The notes under the pieces were generated by a model, which was not told the origin of the DNA, searched no databases, and saw only the letters and a list, made by a program, of their open reading frames with translations. Positions 23,791-32,272 of a DNA stretch of 64,000 bases are shown here, piece by piece. This DNA comes from an uncultured Oscillospiraceae bacterium (GTDB lineage: Bacteria > Bacillota > Clostridia > Oscillospirales > Oscillospiraceae). Made by a program: the position numbers and the translations under genes. Location of the stretch: positions 58,115 through 122,114 of the forward strand of contig CANQMO010000001.1 of NCBI GenBank assembly GCA_947624985.1, written 5' to 3'. The first letter of the stretch is position 1. Every line of letters starts with the position of its first letter.

Positions 23791-23845
23791 TAGGAATAAT
23801 TCCTATTTGCTTCCAATATTATAGCACAACCGCCCGGATTGTCAA
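23791..23845 (-). promoter_or_regulatory. promoter and operator of reverse rubrerythrin
   Basis: Minus strand: -35 TTGACA (23840-23845), 16-base spacer, -10 TATAAT (23818-23823). An inverted repeat TAGGAATAATTCCTA (7-1-7, 23791-23805) covers the likely transcript start. This is not the PerR box (TTATAATNATTATAA) although the spacing is similar, so a different redox regulator is likely. Confidence 0.65.
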
Positions 23846-23877
23846 TAGGACAGGTCCGGGCGGCCGCATATTGTTTT

Positions 23878-24897
23878 TTACCGCTTGAAATCGGGCACAT
23901 ATTGCATGAACACGGGGAGCATACCGGTCTTTTCAGGCGTCTGGGCGGGCAGCTGCCAGAAGTCGTGGGCGCAGTAGTTGTTGCCCTCGATGATGGCGGG
24001 TCCGTCCGGGGTGATACCCACGTCCCAGCCGATGTAGCGCATTCCGGGAAACACCATGGCCGCCTTCTTCACAAGCTCGCACGCCTCGTTGAAGCAGGGG
24101 ATCGGCCGGCCCATCAGCTTCACATGGGTCAGGGGGTGCTCGTCGTAGACGATACCCAGCGAGCCGTCGCCGCTGACACCGGGAGAGCGGATACACCCGG
24201 TTTGCAGGTCCACCCGGCAGCCGAAGCCATAATTGTCCACCACCCGGCCGTTGAGGCCGTATTTCTGGGTGGCAAAGATCACATGGGGCGTCCCCTCGTT
24301 GTCGATGAGAGTGATCATGCGCATGCAGTTCATGGCGTTGGGATAGACCTCGGCGTTCTGGGGGTGCTGGGGCAGCACCTGCTCCAAAAGCCAGGCGTCG
24401 TCCTTTTGCAGCGCTTCATAGAAGCTGTCGAAATCCGGGTAGTCGGACAGGCTCACCTTGCTGCACCCCTTGCCGCAGGAGCCGTGGGCGGGCTTGGAAA
24501 ACAGGACCTGATGTTTTTCGGCAAAGGCCCGGACCTCCTCTTTGGAGGCTTTGCGGAAGTTGATCCATTCCCGGCGGATGAAGTCCGAAAAGACGGTGTT
24601 GAATTCCTCTTTGTCGTTGAAATAGTGCTCATAGGACATGTCGTTGAGGAACGTCACCAGGTCCTTGGAGATCATACGGGTCACATAGGTGGAGCGCTGG
24701 GCGTCGTTCAGGTCCCAGAAGCCGAAGGTCACATAGTCGAAGTATCCGGCGCCGAATTTCCGGGCGCAGTGGATCATATCGGCGGTGAGCCACAGCTTGC
24801 TCCTGCCGGACTTGTCGTGGGCCCGCTGGAGGACCTCGGCGAATTTTTTATAGCGCATGCCCGACAGGACCCGCAGATAGTATTTTACGGACGCCAT
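23878..24897 (-). CDS. sugar-transfer-associated ATP-grasp protein
   Basis: A 339-residue ATP-grasp enzyme of the ATPgrasp_ST type often near polysaccharide genes. Seen are the ATP-binding lysine region VLFSKPAHGSCGKGCSKV with a glycine-rich loop, LLEQVLPQHP, NCMRMITLIDNEG, and the metal-binding YIGWDVGITPDGPAIIEGN near the C-terminus. The N-terminal 80 residues are a helical lead. The family should ligate a carboxylate to an amine or thiol with ATP; the substrate is unknown. It is four bases from nhaC and probably in one operon with it and alr, so a role in wall or alanine-related chemistry is possible. Confidence 0.82.
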   Translation of the reverse strand: MASVKYYLRVLSGMRYKKFAEVLQRAHDKSGRSKLWLTADMIHCARKFGAGYFDYVTFGFWDLNDAQRSTYVTRMISKDLVTFLNDMSYEHYFNDKEEFNTVFSDFIRREWINFRKASKEEVRAFAEKHQVLFSKPAHGSCGKGCSKVSLSDYPDFDSFYEALQKDDAWLLEQVLPQHPQNAEVYPNAMNCMRMITLIDNEGTPHVIFATQKYGLNGRVVDNYGFGCRVDLQTGCIRSPGVSGDGSLGIVYDEHPLTHVKLMGRPIPCFNEACELVKKAAMVFPGMRYIGWDVGITPDGPAIIEGNNYCAHDFWQLPAQTPEKTGMLPVFMQYVPDFKR

Positions 24898-24900
24898 ACG

Positions 24901-26346
24901 TTACTCTCCTTTCGTCCGGACGGCCCCGGTCTTCTTCAGCTTCATATACCGCACGCCGTTCTGGTCGGCCACGGTGATACCCATAAAGGCCATGACGATG
25001 GCGCCAATGGGCATGAGCCAGTTGAATATGGCCCAGGGGGCGTACTCCGCCACGCCTATGCCCAGAGTGCCCAGGATGAACACCCCGCAGGTGTTCCAGG
25101 GGATCAGGCAGGAGCTGACCGTGCCGGCGCTCTCCAGCGCGTTGGAGAGGGTCTGGGGGGCCAGGCCGCGCTTTTTATACTCCTCGGCATACATCCGCCC
25201 GGGGACCACGATGGAGATGTACTGCTCCGGCATGAGGGCGTTGGAGGCCACGCATGTGGCCTCGGTGAGCGCCACCAGGGAGGCGGGCTTTTTGGCCAGG
25301 CCCGTCAGCTTGTTCACGATGACCTCCAGCTGGTGGGTGTCCTCCATGATACCGCCGAACATCATGGCGATGATGGTCATGGAGATGGAGAACATCATGC
25401 TCATGAGGCCGCCGCTGTTGAGAAGCTCGTCTATCTCATAGATACCCGTCTCGCACACATAGCCGTTCATACCGCAGGAGAACAGGGTCCCCAGATCGCA
25501 GTCGGGCTGGAAAATGATCCCCACCAGAGCGCCGGTGACGATCCCCAGGGTGATACCGGGGATGGCCGGCATTTTGCAGGCCACCGCCACGATGACCACC
25601 AGCGGCGGCAGGAGCAGAAGGGGGTTGATGTTGAACATATCGGAAAGGGCTTTTTGCAGCTCCTCCACCTTGCTCATGTCCGCCGCGCCGCCGTGATACT
25701 GCATAACGCCCAGCACGCCGAAAAACACGATACAGATACCGTAGATGATGGCCGTGGGCGGGATCATGAACTTCACATGGGTCATGACGTCGGTGCCCGC
25801 CATGGCGGGGGCCAGGTTGGTGGTGTCGGACAGAGGGGACATCTTGTCGCCGAAGTAGGCGCCGGAGAGGATCGCGCCGGCGGTCATGCCGGGGTTCATG
25901 CCAAGGCCGTAGCCGATCCCCATCAGGGCCACGCCCATGGTGCCGATGGTACCCCAGCTGGTGCCGGTGGCAAGGCTGGTGATGGAGCAGATGAGCAGCG
26001 TGGCAATAAAGAAGATGGAGGGCTTGAGTATTTTCAGACCGTAATAGATCATGGCGGGCACCGTGCCCGCGTCCAGCCAAACGCCGATCAGGATACCGAT
26101 GATGGCCAGGATGATGATGGACTGCATGGCCTTGCCAATGCCGCTGAACATGGCCTGCTCCACCTCGGCCCACTTATACCCAAGCCGCAGCGCCATCAGC
26201 GCCGCGCCCATGGTCCCCACGAACATGGGCACATGGGGGTCCACGCCGTAGACCATGATACCGATGGCCAGCATGGCTACCAGGAAGGCCAGCGTCAGCA
26301 GCGCCTCCCACATCTTCGGCATGCGGTGGTTGTTGTTCTCATTCAT
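24901..26346 (-). CDS. nhaC: NhaC-type Na+/H+ antiporter
   Basis: A 481-residue NhaC-family antiporter with about 12 membrane helices. The start MNENNNHRMPK is preferred over an ATG seven codons upstream because AAAGGA lies about ten bases before it. Motifs: YGVDPHVPMFVGTMGAALMAL, SLATGTSWGTIGTMGVALMGIG, ILSGAYFGDKMSPLSDTTNLAPAMAG (the family signature with GDK-SPLSDTTNLA) and SSCLIPWNTCGVFILGTLGI. Some relatives exchange malate or lysine-type solutes rather than sodium and protons. Likely co-transcribed with alr upstream (57-base gap) and the ATP-grasp gene downstream. Confidence 0.9.
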   Translation of the reverse strand: MNENNNHRMPKMWEALLTLAFLVAMLAIGIMVYGVDPHVPMFVGTMGAALMALRLGYKWAEVEQAMFSGIGKAMQSIIILAIIGILIGVWLDAGTVPAMIYYGLKILKPSIFFIATLLICSITSLATGTSWGTIGTMGVALMGIGYGLGMNPGMTAGAILSGAYFGDKMSPLSDTTNLAPAMAGTDVMTHVKFMIPPTAIIYGICIVFFGVLGVMQYHGGAADMSKVEELQKALSDMFNINPLLLLPPLVVIVAVACKMPAIPGITLGIVTGALVGIIFQPDCDLGTLFSCGMNGYVCETGIYEIDELLNSGGLMSMMFSISMTIIAMMFGGIMEDTHQLEVIVNKLTGLAKKPASLVALTEATCVASNALMPEQYISIVVPGRMYAEEYKKRGLAPQTLSNALESAGTVSSCLIPWNTCGVFILGTLGIGVAEYAPWAIFNWLMPIGAIVMAFMGITVADQNGVRYMKLKKTGAVRTKGE

Positions 26347-26403
26347 TTTCTTTTCGTCCTTTCCCATAATAGGGGTCTTTAGATGAAATAATGGACCGTC
26401 CCG

Positions 26404-27528
26404 CTACGTCCCCGCGTAGATACGCGGTACACGGGCCGTGATACCGCAGGCGAGCTCATCCACGCTGACGCCGGACAGCCCGCTCATGCGCCGGATGGTC
26501 ACAGGCCCGCCCAGCAGCGTCACCTCGTCGCCCCGGCGCACCCCGGGGATATCCGTCACGTCTACCATGAACTGGTCCATGCACACCCGCCCGATAACGG
26601 GCGCCTCCCGGTCCCGTATGAGGACCACACCCTTATTGGACAGCCGCCGGCTGTACCCGTCGGCATAGCCCACCGGCACGGTGGCCACCACCGTCTGCCG
26701 GTCCGTGATATAGGTGCCGCCGTAACCGATGGCGGTCCCGGCGGGGACCGTTTTCACAAAGCTGACCCGGGCAGACCAGGTCATGACCTCCTCCAGACCC
26801 AGCGCGTCCCATGGCCCGTCGTCCACGGTGATGAGGCCATAGAGGATATCCCCCACCCGCACGGCGTCCAGCGCCGTGGAGGGCCGGAGGATGACCGCGG
26901 CGGAGTTGGCCGCGTGGACCATGTCCAGTCGGACGCCCGCGGCGCGGATGGCCTCCACGGTCCCGATGAACCGCTCCATCTGCCGCTCCGTCTCGTCCGA
27001 GGCCGGATCGTCCGCTTTGGAAAAATGGGTGAACGCCCCGGTGATGTGAAGGTTCTTCATGGCGGCGATCCGCTTTACCGCCGGTACGGCGTCCTGCCCC
27101 CAGGGCAGGCCGATACGGCGCATGCCCGTGTCGATCTTGAGCTGGACGGGCTGCACGACGCCCGCCGCCCGGGCCAGACCGTTGAGTATGGCGGCGGTGC
27201 CCGGGTCGAACACCGTGGGCGTCAGCCGGTACTTGAGGGCCATGGGGAGCTCGTCGTCCCACATGTCGGCCAGAAGGAGGATGTCGTCCTCCAGTCCGGC
27301 GTCCCGCAGCGCGGCGCCCTCCTGCCAGTAGGCCACCGCGAAAGTGCGCACGCCGCAGCCGTGGAGCGCGGGCCATATACCCGCCGCCCCCAGGCCGTAG
27401 GCGTCCGCCTTCAGCACGGCGATGATCTCCGTCTCGGGCGGCAGCAGCGCCCGGGTCTTTTCAAAATTCGCGGCCAGCCGGTCCAGATGGACCACCGCCT
27501 CGGTCCTTCCCTTCGTGAGCATAGCCAT
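26404..27528 (-). CDS. alr: alanine racemase
   Basis: A 374-residue alanine racemase, normal length. The PLP lysine is Lys40 in EIIAVLKADAYGLGAAG; the second catalytic base, Tyr, is in AIGYGGTYITDRQTV; MVHAANSAAVI and VRVGDILYGL are conserved cofactor-binding blocks. It converts L-alanine to D-alanine for the peptidoglycan stem. The gene is six bases downstream of a zinc-finger anti-sigma-like gene, so it may be partly driven by the ECF promoter at 29 kb, which would connect envelope stress with D-alanine supply (inference). Confidence 0.95.
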   Translation of the reverse strand: MAMLTKGRTEAVVHLDRLAANFEKTRALLPPETEIIAVLKADAYGLGAAGIWPALHGCGVRTFAVAYWQEGAALRDAGLEDDILLLADMWDDELPMALKYRLTPTVFDPGTAAILNGLARAAGVVQPVQLKIDTGMRRIGLPWGQDAVPAVKRIAAMKNLHITGAFTHFSKADDPASDETERQMERFIGTVEAIRAAGVRLDMVHAANSAAVILRPSTALDAVRVGDILYGLITVDDGPWDALGLEEVMTWSARVSFVKTVPAGTAIGYGGTYITDRQTVVATVPVGYADGYSRRLSNKGVVLIRDREAPVIGRVCMDQFMVDVTDIPGVRRGDEVTLLGGPVTIRRMSGLSGVSVDELACGITARVPRIYAGT

Positions 27529-27534
27529 CTCCCG

Positions 27535-28491
27535 TTATCTCTTATGCCGGCTGCGCTGGTAGGCCTGCCGGATGCCCCAGGCCACCAGAGCAAGGCCCAG
27601 GGCCGTGGAGAGGACCAGCAGCCAGAAGCCGGCGCGCCAGCTCAGCTCGATCACGTTCTTTTCCGCGCCGGTCAGCAGCAGGAACGGCCGGATCAGCCAG
27701 GTGAGCGCGTTGCCCGCCAGGGTCACGCAAAGGCCCGCCCGGACCGTCCTGTTGAGAGGCAGCCTCGTGGCCAGGCCATATTCCGCCAGGATCAACGCGA
27801 CCAGCGCGCCCAGCGCGCCCAGCCCCAGCCATATCGGGGACCGGGAGCAGGTCATGGCGCAGGCCGTCAGCGTCAGGAAGGCGAAGCCCCCGTCCCACGC
27901 CGCCATGGCCAGCCGCTTGTTCTTTCCAAAGGCGCCTTGCAGGGGCAGCTCCTTCACCGCCCAGGGGACCAGCACCGCCGCCGACAGGGCGTACAGGGCC
28001 AGCACCGCCGCCTTGAAATACCAGAAGTCCGTGTACACCATGCAGGCCATCAGCAGCAGCAGCAGGCTCCCCGTGAAGCCCAGCAGCGTCCACCGGCCTG
28101 TGTACCGCCGGGTCCGCAGGGGCAGGATCGTGGCGCTCATCTCCACCAGAAGCGACGGGGCCAGCAGCAGCAGCCATCCCCAGCCCATGGTCATGCCGTT
28201 TTCCCGGGCCGGGACCACCACCGCCAGCAGGCAGGCCGGCACGCACAAAAACGCCGCCAGCGCGCAGCTCACCGCGAAGGCCCGGTTCCGCCACCGGCGG
28301 GGGGCCAGCACAGCGGAGGTCTCCTGGCGGAGAGAGTTCTCGCAGGCGTCGTTTTGCAGTTGTCTATATATCTTCCCGCAGGCGGGACAGGTGCGGATAT
28401 GCTCCTCGGCAAAGGCGCGGCTGGCATCGCTGCATACCCCGTCCACCACCAGCGGCAGCAGGTCCCGGACCACATCGCAAGCGTTATCCAT
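27535..28491 (-). CDS. zinc-finger (zf-HC2) membrane anti-sigma factor
   Basis: About 318 residues from MDNACDVVRDLLPLVVDGVC. The N-terminal 45 residues are a zf-HC2 zinc-binding anti-sigma domain with AEEHIRTCPACGKIYRQL (H-xxx-C-xx-C). After residue 75 are about eight predicted membrane helices (for example FAVSCALAAFLCVPACLLAVV, WGWLLLLAPSLLVEMSATIL and LLLLLMACMVYTDFWYF). It overlaps the preceding ECF sigma gene by eight bases and should bind that factor at the membrane. A poly-helix output domain, rather than a single helix, is less common for this class. Confidence 0.83.
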   Translation of the reverse strand: MDNACDVVRDLLPLVVDGVCSDASRAFAEEHIRTCPACGKIYRQLQNDACENSLRQETSAVLAPRRWRNRAFAVSCALAAFLCVPACLLAVVVPARENGMTMGWGWLLLLAPSLLVEMSATILPLRTRRYTGRWTLLGFTGSLLLLLMACMVYTDFWYFKAAVLALYALSAAVLVPWAVKELPLQGAFGKNKRLAMAAWDGGFAFLTLTACAMTCSRSPIWLGLGALGALVALILAEYGLATRLPLNRTVRAGLCVTLAGNALTWLIRPFLLLTGAEKNVIELSWRAGFWLLVLSTALGLALVAWGIRQAYQRSRHKR

Positions 28492-28975
28492 CCTCACCCA
28501 TCCTTTCCTGTATCTGTAGCCGGGCCCGGTGGTAGGTCACCCGCGCCCAGGTCTCCGTCTTGCCAAATATCCTGCCTATCTCCCGAAAGGCCAGTTCCCC
28601 GAACACCCGAAGCTGGAACACTTCCTTGTAGGGCTCCGGCATATCGTGGAGGATCATGTGTATCCGGAACGCCATATCCCGGTCCAGCGCCCCGTCCTCC
28701 ATGGGCTCCGCCGGGGCCGCCGGACTGTCCGGCGCAAGCTCCGTCTGCCGGGACCGGCGGCGCCGTTCGTCCAGATAGAGGTTTTTCGCTATGGCGCAAA
28801 GCCATGTGAGCTCCGTGCCCTCGCCCCGGTACTCGCTCTGGGCGGTCATGGCCTTGTAAAAGGTCTGGGCCGTCAGTTCCTCCGAGAGGCTTCGGTCTCT
28901 GGACATGGTGAGAAGGAAGGAATACACCTGCATGTAACAGGCGTCATAAAGCCCTTCGTAGTCCAGTGCCGCCAC
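28484..28975 (-). CDS. ECF RNA polymerase sigma factor, autoregulated
   Basis: A 163-residue ECF sigma factor. Region 2: LYDACYMQVYSFLLTMSRDRSLSEELTAQTFYKAMTAQ and WLCAIAKNLYLDERRRR; region 4: MPEPYKEVFQLRVFGELAFREIGRIFGKTETWARVTYHRAR. An Asp/Pro/Ala linker of about 25 residues separates them. Immediately upstream is a canonical ECF-type promoter (TGTAAC-N16-CGTC), so the factor probably drives its own operon: sigma, anti-sigma, perhaps alr, nhaC and the ATP-grasp gene. GGGAGGTGGCGGC precedes the ATG. Confidence 0.93.
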   Translation of the reverse strand: MAALDYEGLYDACYMQVYSFLLTMSRDRSLSEELTAQTFYKAMTAQSEYRGEGTELTWLCAIAKNLYLDERRRRSRQTELAPDSPAAPAEPMEDGALDRDMAFRIHMILHDMPEPYKEVFQLRVFGELAFREIGRIFGKTETWARVTYHRARLQIQERMGEDG

Positions 28976-28993
28976 CTCCCATCCCTATGGTTA

Positions 28994-29019
28994 GACGTTT
29001 TCTCTTTCGATTCGTTACA
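28994..29019 (-). promoter_or_regulatory. ECF-type autoregulatory promoter
   Basis: Minus strand: -35 TGTAAC (29014-29019), exactly 16 bases, -10 CGTC (28994-28997, extended CGTCTAA). This matches the AAC / CGT pattern of extracytoplasmic-function promoters such as those of SigW, SigX and SigV in B. subtilis, and lies about 18 bases before the sigma gene's ATG. Confidence 0.75.
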
Positions 29020-29030
29020 AAAAAACTGAA

Positions 29031-29086
29031 AAAATTTTTCCTCCGCGCGCCCGGGCGCGCCCTCGTTGACAGGGCCGCGCCCTGTC
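29031..29086 (-). terminator. terminator of PAP2-GDPD gene
   Basis: Two consecutive hairpins, GACAGGG/CCCTGTC and the perfect palindrome GCGCGCCCGGGCGCGC, then AAAAATTTTTTCAGTTTTTTT on the minus strand. Confidence 0.7.
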
Positions 29087-30997
29087 TTACGGCTGGTTCA
29101 GCACCGCCGCGCCCACGTCGGGCAGGTCCGTCATGATGGCGTCCGCGCCGATGGATTGCAGGCGGGCCATCTCGGCCGGGTCGTTGATGGTCCAGTATTG
29201 GACCGCGATGTCCCGCTCGTGGGCGTAGTTGACCACCCGGCTGGTGCCCAGATTGAAGAAATAGTCCGTGGTGGGGATCTGCAAAGCCCGGTAGTGCAGC
29301 TCCGCCGGGTCCAGATCCAGCCCCAGCAGGGCGGAGAAATAAAACCGGATCACCTCGTTGACCCCGGCGCTGCGGGGCATGTCCGGGTATTTACCGTCCA
29401 TATAGGCCGTGACCTCGTTGTGGAACGTGCCCACCACGGCCCGGTCCAGACAGTCATATTCCCTCAGCGTGGCATACAGCTTGTCCGCCGCGGCAAAGCC
29501 CTGCTCGCCCCCGTTTTTGATCTCGATGATATAGCGGTATCCCGCGCCGGTCGATTCCAGATATGCCAGCGTCTGTGCCAGGCTCACGATACGCAGCTCC
29601 TCCGGCACGTCCTCCCCGGACAGGTGCGCGTAGGGTCTCGTGCCGTCGTCCCGGGTGAACCCGGCGCCCATGTTGAGCTCCTGAAGCTGGGCGAAGGTCT
29701 TGCTCCCCACGTCCACGCCGCTCTCGCCGAACACCTCCGCCGCGTCGCTGGTCCGGTCCAGGGTGGCGTCGTGCAGCAGCACCAGCTCTCCGTCCGCCGT
29801 CATGTGCAGGTCGAATTCAAACATGTCCAGCCCGTAGTCCGAGCTCTTTACGCAATTCTCCAGCGCCATCATGGTGTTCTCCGGGGCAACGCCGCCCCCC
29901 GCCCGGTGGCCGGACAGCATGGTCACGCCCAGAGGCGTGATGAGCGGATTTTCCGCCTCCGGGAAGTCCCGGGGCTCCATGGAGGAATCCTTCGTCACCG
30001 CCCAGCACAGCACGCCCGCCAGCACGGCGAGCACCAGTAAGACGATCCCCACGATCTTCAATACCTTCTTTCCGCCCGGACTGAGAGGGCACCCCCCGGC
30101 AAACCAGGGAAATGTCAGCGGCCAGACCAGGATGGCTGCCATGACCACCAGGCAGTACCGGACCGCGCCGGCCGCCGGATGGCCGCCGAACAGGGCGTTC
30201 AGCGGCGCCTTCAGCGCAACCCGCAGCCCCATCACCACCGCCAGGCCCAGCACGCACTTGAGTATCTGGGCCCACCAGGGCGCCTCTGTCTTAAAGTTTA
30301 CATAACGCTTCTCCAGCGGGCAGGCGATGGCAACGCCCGCCGCCACGCCCAGCATGGTGTAACTGTTTTTCCGAAACTCTGCCAGATTCTCCGGGTCCAC
30401 GTCCGCGGGCCAGGCGTGGAACTGGCCGTACAGCGCCGCCGCCAGGGCGAGCGCCGCCGTCACGGCGAACACCGCCGTCAGGACCCCGGGCCTGTCCCCG
30501 CTCTTTTCAAAGAGCGGATACAGCCCCCACACCAGCGCCAGGCCGATGGCGGCGCCCACCGCCACGTCCGCCGGGGTGTGGACCCCCAGATACATCCGGG
30601 AAAAGCAGACCAGCGCCGCCAGCGCCCACAGTACCGCTCGGACCCAGGTCTTTTTCACGAACCGGGCCGTACCGCCCAGCGCCACCACGGAGTTCTGGCT
30701 GTGGCCGCTGGGGAAGGAGTATCCCCCCGCCCCCTCCCGGGCGCTCTCCACGATGGTGAAGGCCGGGTCCCGGACCCAAGGCCGGGGCACGGCGCAGACG
30801 ATCTTCAGCGTTTGGCTCACCACCGTGCCGCCCACTCCGGCGGCGATGAGATAATACCCGTTTTTCTTTCCGGCGCACCAGAACACCACGATGGCCACCG
30901 CGATGAACAGCCCCTCGCCGCCGAACAGGGTCAGCGCGCCCAGCAGCTTATCCAGCACCGGCGTGCGCAGCCCCTCCAAAACATACAGAAATCCCAT
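29087..30997 (-). CDS. PAP2 phosphatase - glycerophosphodiester phosphodiesterase fusion
   Basis: A 636-residue two-enzyme membrane protein. Residues 1-160 are a PAP2 lipid phosphatase with all three motifs: K65..RP72 (KIVCAVPRPW), PSGH at 96-99 and SR133..H140xxxD144 (SRMYLGVHTPADV). Residues 160-335 hold further membrane helices, with RYVNFKTEAPWW between them. Residues 355-636 are a glycerophosphodiester phosphodiesterase: SGHRAGGGVAPENTMMAL, metal ligands in FEFDLHMTADGELVLLHD and RYIIEIKNG, ending QYWTINDPAEMARL. PAP2 removes phosphate from phosphatidate or undecaprenyl pyrophosphate; GDPD splits glycerophosphodiesters. The fusion suggests coupled membrane-lipid or teichoic-acid turnover on the outer face. 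Monocistronic. Confidence 0.9.
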   Translation of the reverse strand: MGFLYVLEGLRTPVLDKLLGALTLFGGEGLFIAVAIVVFWCAGKKNGYYLIAAGVGGTVVSQTLKIVCAVPRPWVRDPAFTIVESAREGAGGYSFPSGHSQNSVVALGGTARFVKKTWVRAVLWALAALVCFSRMYLGVHTPADVAVGAAIGLALVWGLYPLFEKSGDRPGVLTAVFAVTAALALAAALYGQFHAWPADVDPENLAEFRKNSYTMLGVAAGVAIACPLEKRYVNFKTEAPWWAQILKCVLGLAVVMGLRVALKAPLNALFGGHPAAGAVRYCLVVMAAILVWPLTFPWFAGGCPLSPGGKKVLKIVGIVLLVLAVLAGVLCWAVTKDSSMEPRDFPEAENPLITPLGVTMLSGHRAGGGVAPENTMMALENCVKSSDYGLDMFEFDLHMTADGELVLLHDATLDRTSDAAEVFGESGVDVGSKTFAQLQELNMGAGFTRDDGTRPYAHLSGEDVPEELRIVSLAQTLAYLESTGAGYRYIIEIKNGGEQGFAAADKLYATLREYDCLDRAVVGTFHNEVTAYMDGKYPDMPRSAGVNEVIRFYFSALLGLDLDPAELHYRALQIPTTDYFFNLGTSRVVNYAHERDIAVQYWTINDPAEMARLQSIGADAIMTDLPDVGAAVLNQP

Positions 30998-31127
30998 GGC
31001 GGATACCTCATTTTAATAAAACTATCGCCCATTGTACCACAGGACCGGGAAATATGCTAGAATTTATGCGCCCGCCGCACATTTTGTCCGCTCGCCCGTT
31101 AAACAAAGTGAAGGAGCCTTCACACCC

Positions 31128-31577
31128 ATGGACCTGGAAGAACAATATGACAAGATATACCGCTACTGCCTCCGGCGGCTGCGTGACCGGGCGGCGGCGG
31201 AGGACGCCGTACAGGAGACCTTCGCCCGGTTCCTGGCGGCGGAGGGTTACCGGGACCGGGGCAAGGCCCTGCAATACCTTTACACCGTCGCCCGGAACCT
31301 GTGCGCGGACCGGTCCCGCCGGGCCCCGACAGAGCCCCTGCCCGACGATCTGCCCGCGCCGGACGATACGGACGGGACCTTGACCGGCCTGGCCCTGCGG
31401 ACGGCGCTGGCGGCCCTCACCGGGGAGGAACAGGAGTTGATCGTAATGCGTTATGTTAACCAAGAGCCGGTGTCCGTCATCGCCGGGGTCACGGGGCTCA
31501 GCCGCTTCGCGGTGTACCGGCGGACGGAGGCGGCGCTGGAGAAGCTGCGCCGGGCGCTTTCGGAGGATGAGCCATGA
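31128..31577 (+). CDS. ECF-like sigma factor
   Basis: A 149-residue sigma-70 family protein starting MDLEEQYDKIYRYCLRRL. Region 2 continues RDRAAAEDAVQETFARFLAA and LQYLYTVARNLCADRSRR; region 4 is LTGEEQELIVMRYVNQEPVSVIAGVTGLSRFAVYRRTEAALEKL, compact but complete. It overlaps the next gene by four bases. Its AAGGAG ribosome binding site (31111-31116) lies inside a 7-2-7 hairpin (GTGAAGG/CCTTCAC), which could limit translation. An extended -10 (TGCTAGAAT) precedes it. Third ECF module of the window. Confidence 0.88.
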   Translation: MDLEEQYDKIYRYCLRRLRDRAAAEDAVQETFARFLAAEGYRDRGKALQYLYTVARNLCADRSRRAPTEPLPDDLPAPDDTDGTLTGLALRTALAALTGEEQELIVMRYVNQEPVSVIAGVTGLSRFAVYRRTEAALEKLRRALSEDEP

Positions 31578-32272
31578 AAAAGAACGATCTGATACGGGCG
31601 CTACGGGCCGCCTCTCCCGCACCGGACCCGGCAAGGAAGCGGGCCTTCCTGCGCTCGCTGCCGGTCCCGCCGGTGAGCCACACGGCCTTTATACTGGGTC
31701 AGGCGGGCTATGTCCGCAGATCGGTCTGGGCCGTGTCCCTGGGGGTGTTCGCCCTGGCCCTGGCGGTCGGCCGGACCATGCCCGCGGACGGGCTGTGGAT
31801 CGGGGCGGCGCTGACGCCCTTCGCGGCGATGGCGGCGGTGACGGAGCTTGGCCGTCCGGCTCTGTACGGCATGGAGGAGCTGGAGCTGGCCAGCCGGTTC
31901 GGGCTGCGGAGCGTGACGCTGGCCCGGATGGGCTTCATAGGGCTGGCGCACCTTGTGCTGCTGGTTCTGCTGGCGGCGCTGGGGGGCGGGGACGTCCTGC
32001 GCCGGGGGACCTATCTGCTGGTCCCCTACCTGCTGACGGACCTGCTGTGTCTGGAGCTGAGCCGGCGCGTCCGGGGCAAAGAGGCCCTGTATGCCTGCGC
32101 GGGGGCGGCTGTGCTGGTGGCCGGACTGGCGGCGGCGCTGCACGCCCGCTGGGGGGCCTACGCCCCCCGGAACTTCCGCTGGTGGCTGCTGGCGCTGGGG
32201 GGCACCGCCGCCCTCACCGGGCGGGAGTATTCAAAGACAATACGAAAAACGGAGGAGCTGTCATGGAATTAG
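31574..32272 (+). CDS. membrane protein, probable anti-sigma partner
   Basis: A 232-residue protein with a short basic cytoplasmic N-terminus (MKKNDLIRALRAASPAPDPARKRAFL) and about six membrane helices from residue 45 on (SVWAVSLGVFALALAVGR, GLWIGAALTPFAAMAAVTEL, MGFIGLAHLVLLVLLAALGG and others). There is no zinc-finger motif. Coupling to the sigma gene by ATGA and to the ABC ATPase gene by ten bases suggests an anti-sigma or sensor for the exporter, as in similar Firmicute loci; I do not recognise the family. Function inferred from position. Confidence 0.75.
   Translation: MKKNDLIRALRAASPAPDPARKRAFLRSLPVPPVSHTAFILGQAGYVRRSVWAVSLGVFALALAVGRTMPADGLWIGAALTPFAAMAAVTELGRPALYGMEELELASRFGLRSVTLARMGFIGLAHLVLLVLLAALGGGDVLRRGTYLLVPYLLTDLLCLELSRRVRGKEALYACAGAAVLVAGLAAALHARWGAYAPRNFRWWLLALGGTAALTGREYSKTIRKTEELSWN

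Noticed and set aside
23791..23805. PerR box for the rubrerythrin palindrome
   Set aside because: The arms TAGGAAT/ATTCCTA do not match TTATAAT/ATTATAA beyond the centre.
23839..26382. Plus-strand open frame of about 840 codons opposite the ATP-grasp and nhaC genes
   Set aside because: Antisense to two recognisable proteins; low-complexity His/Gly/Gln composition typical of a high-GC shadow frame.
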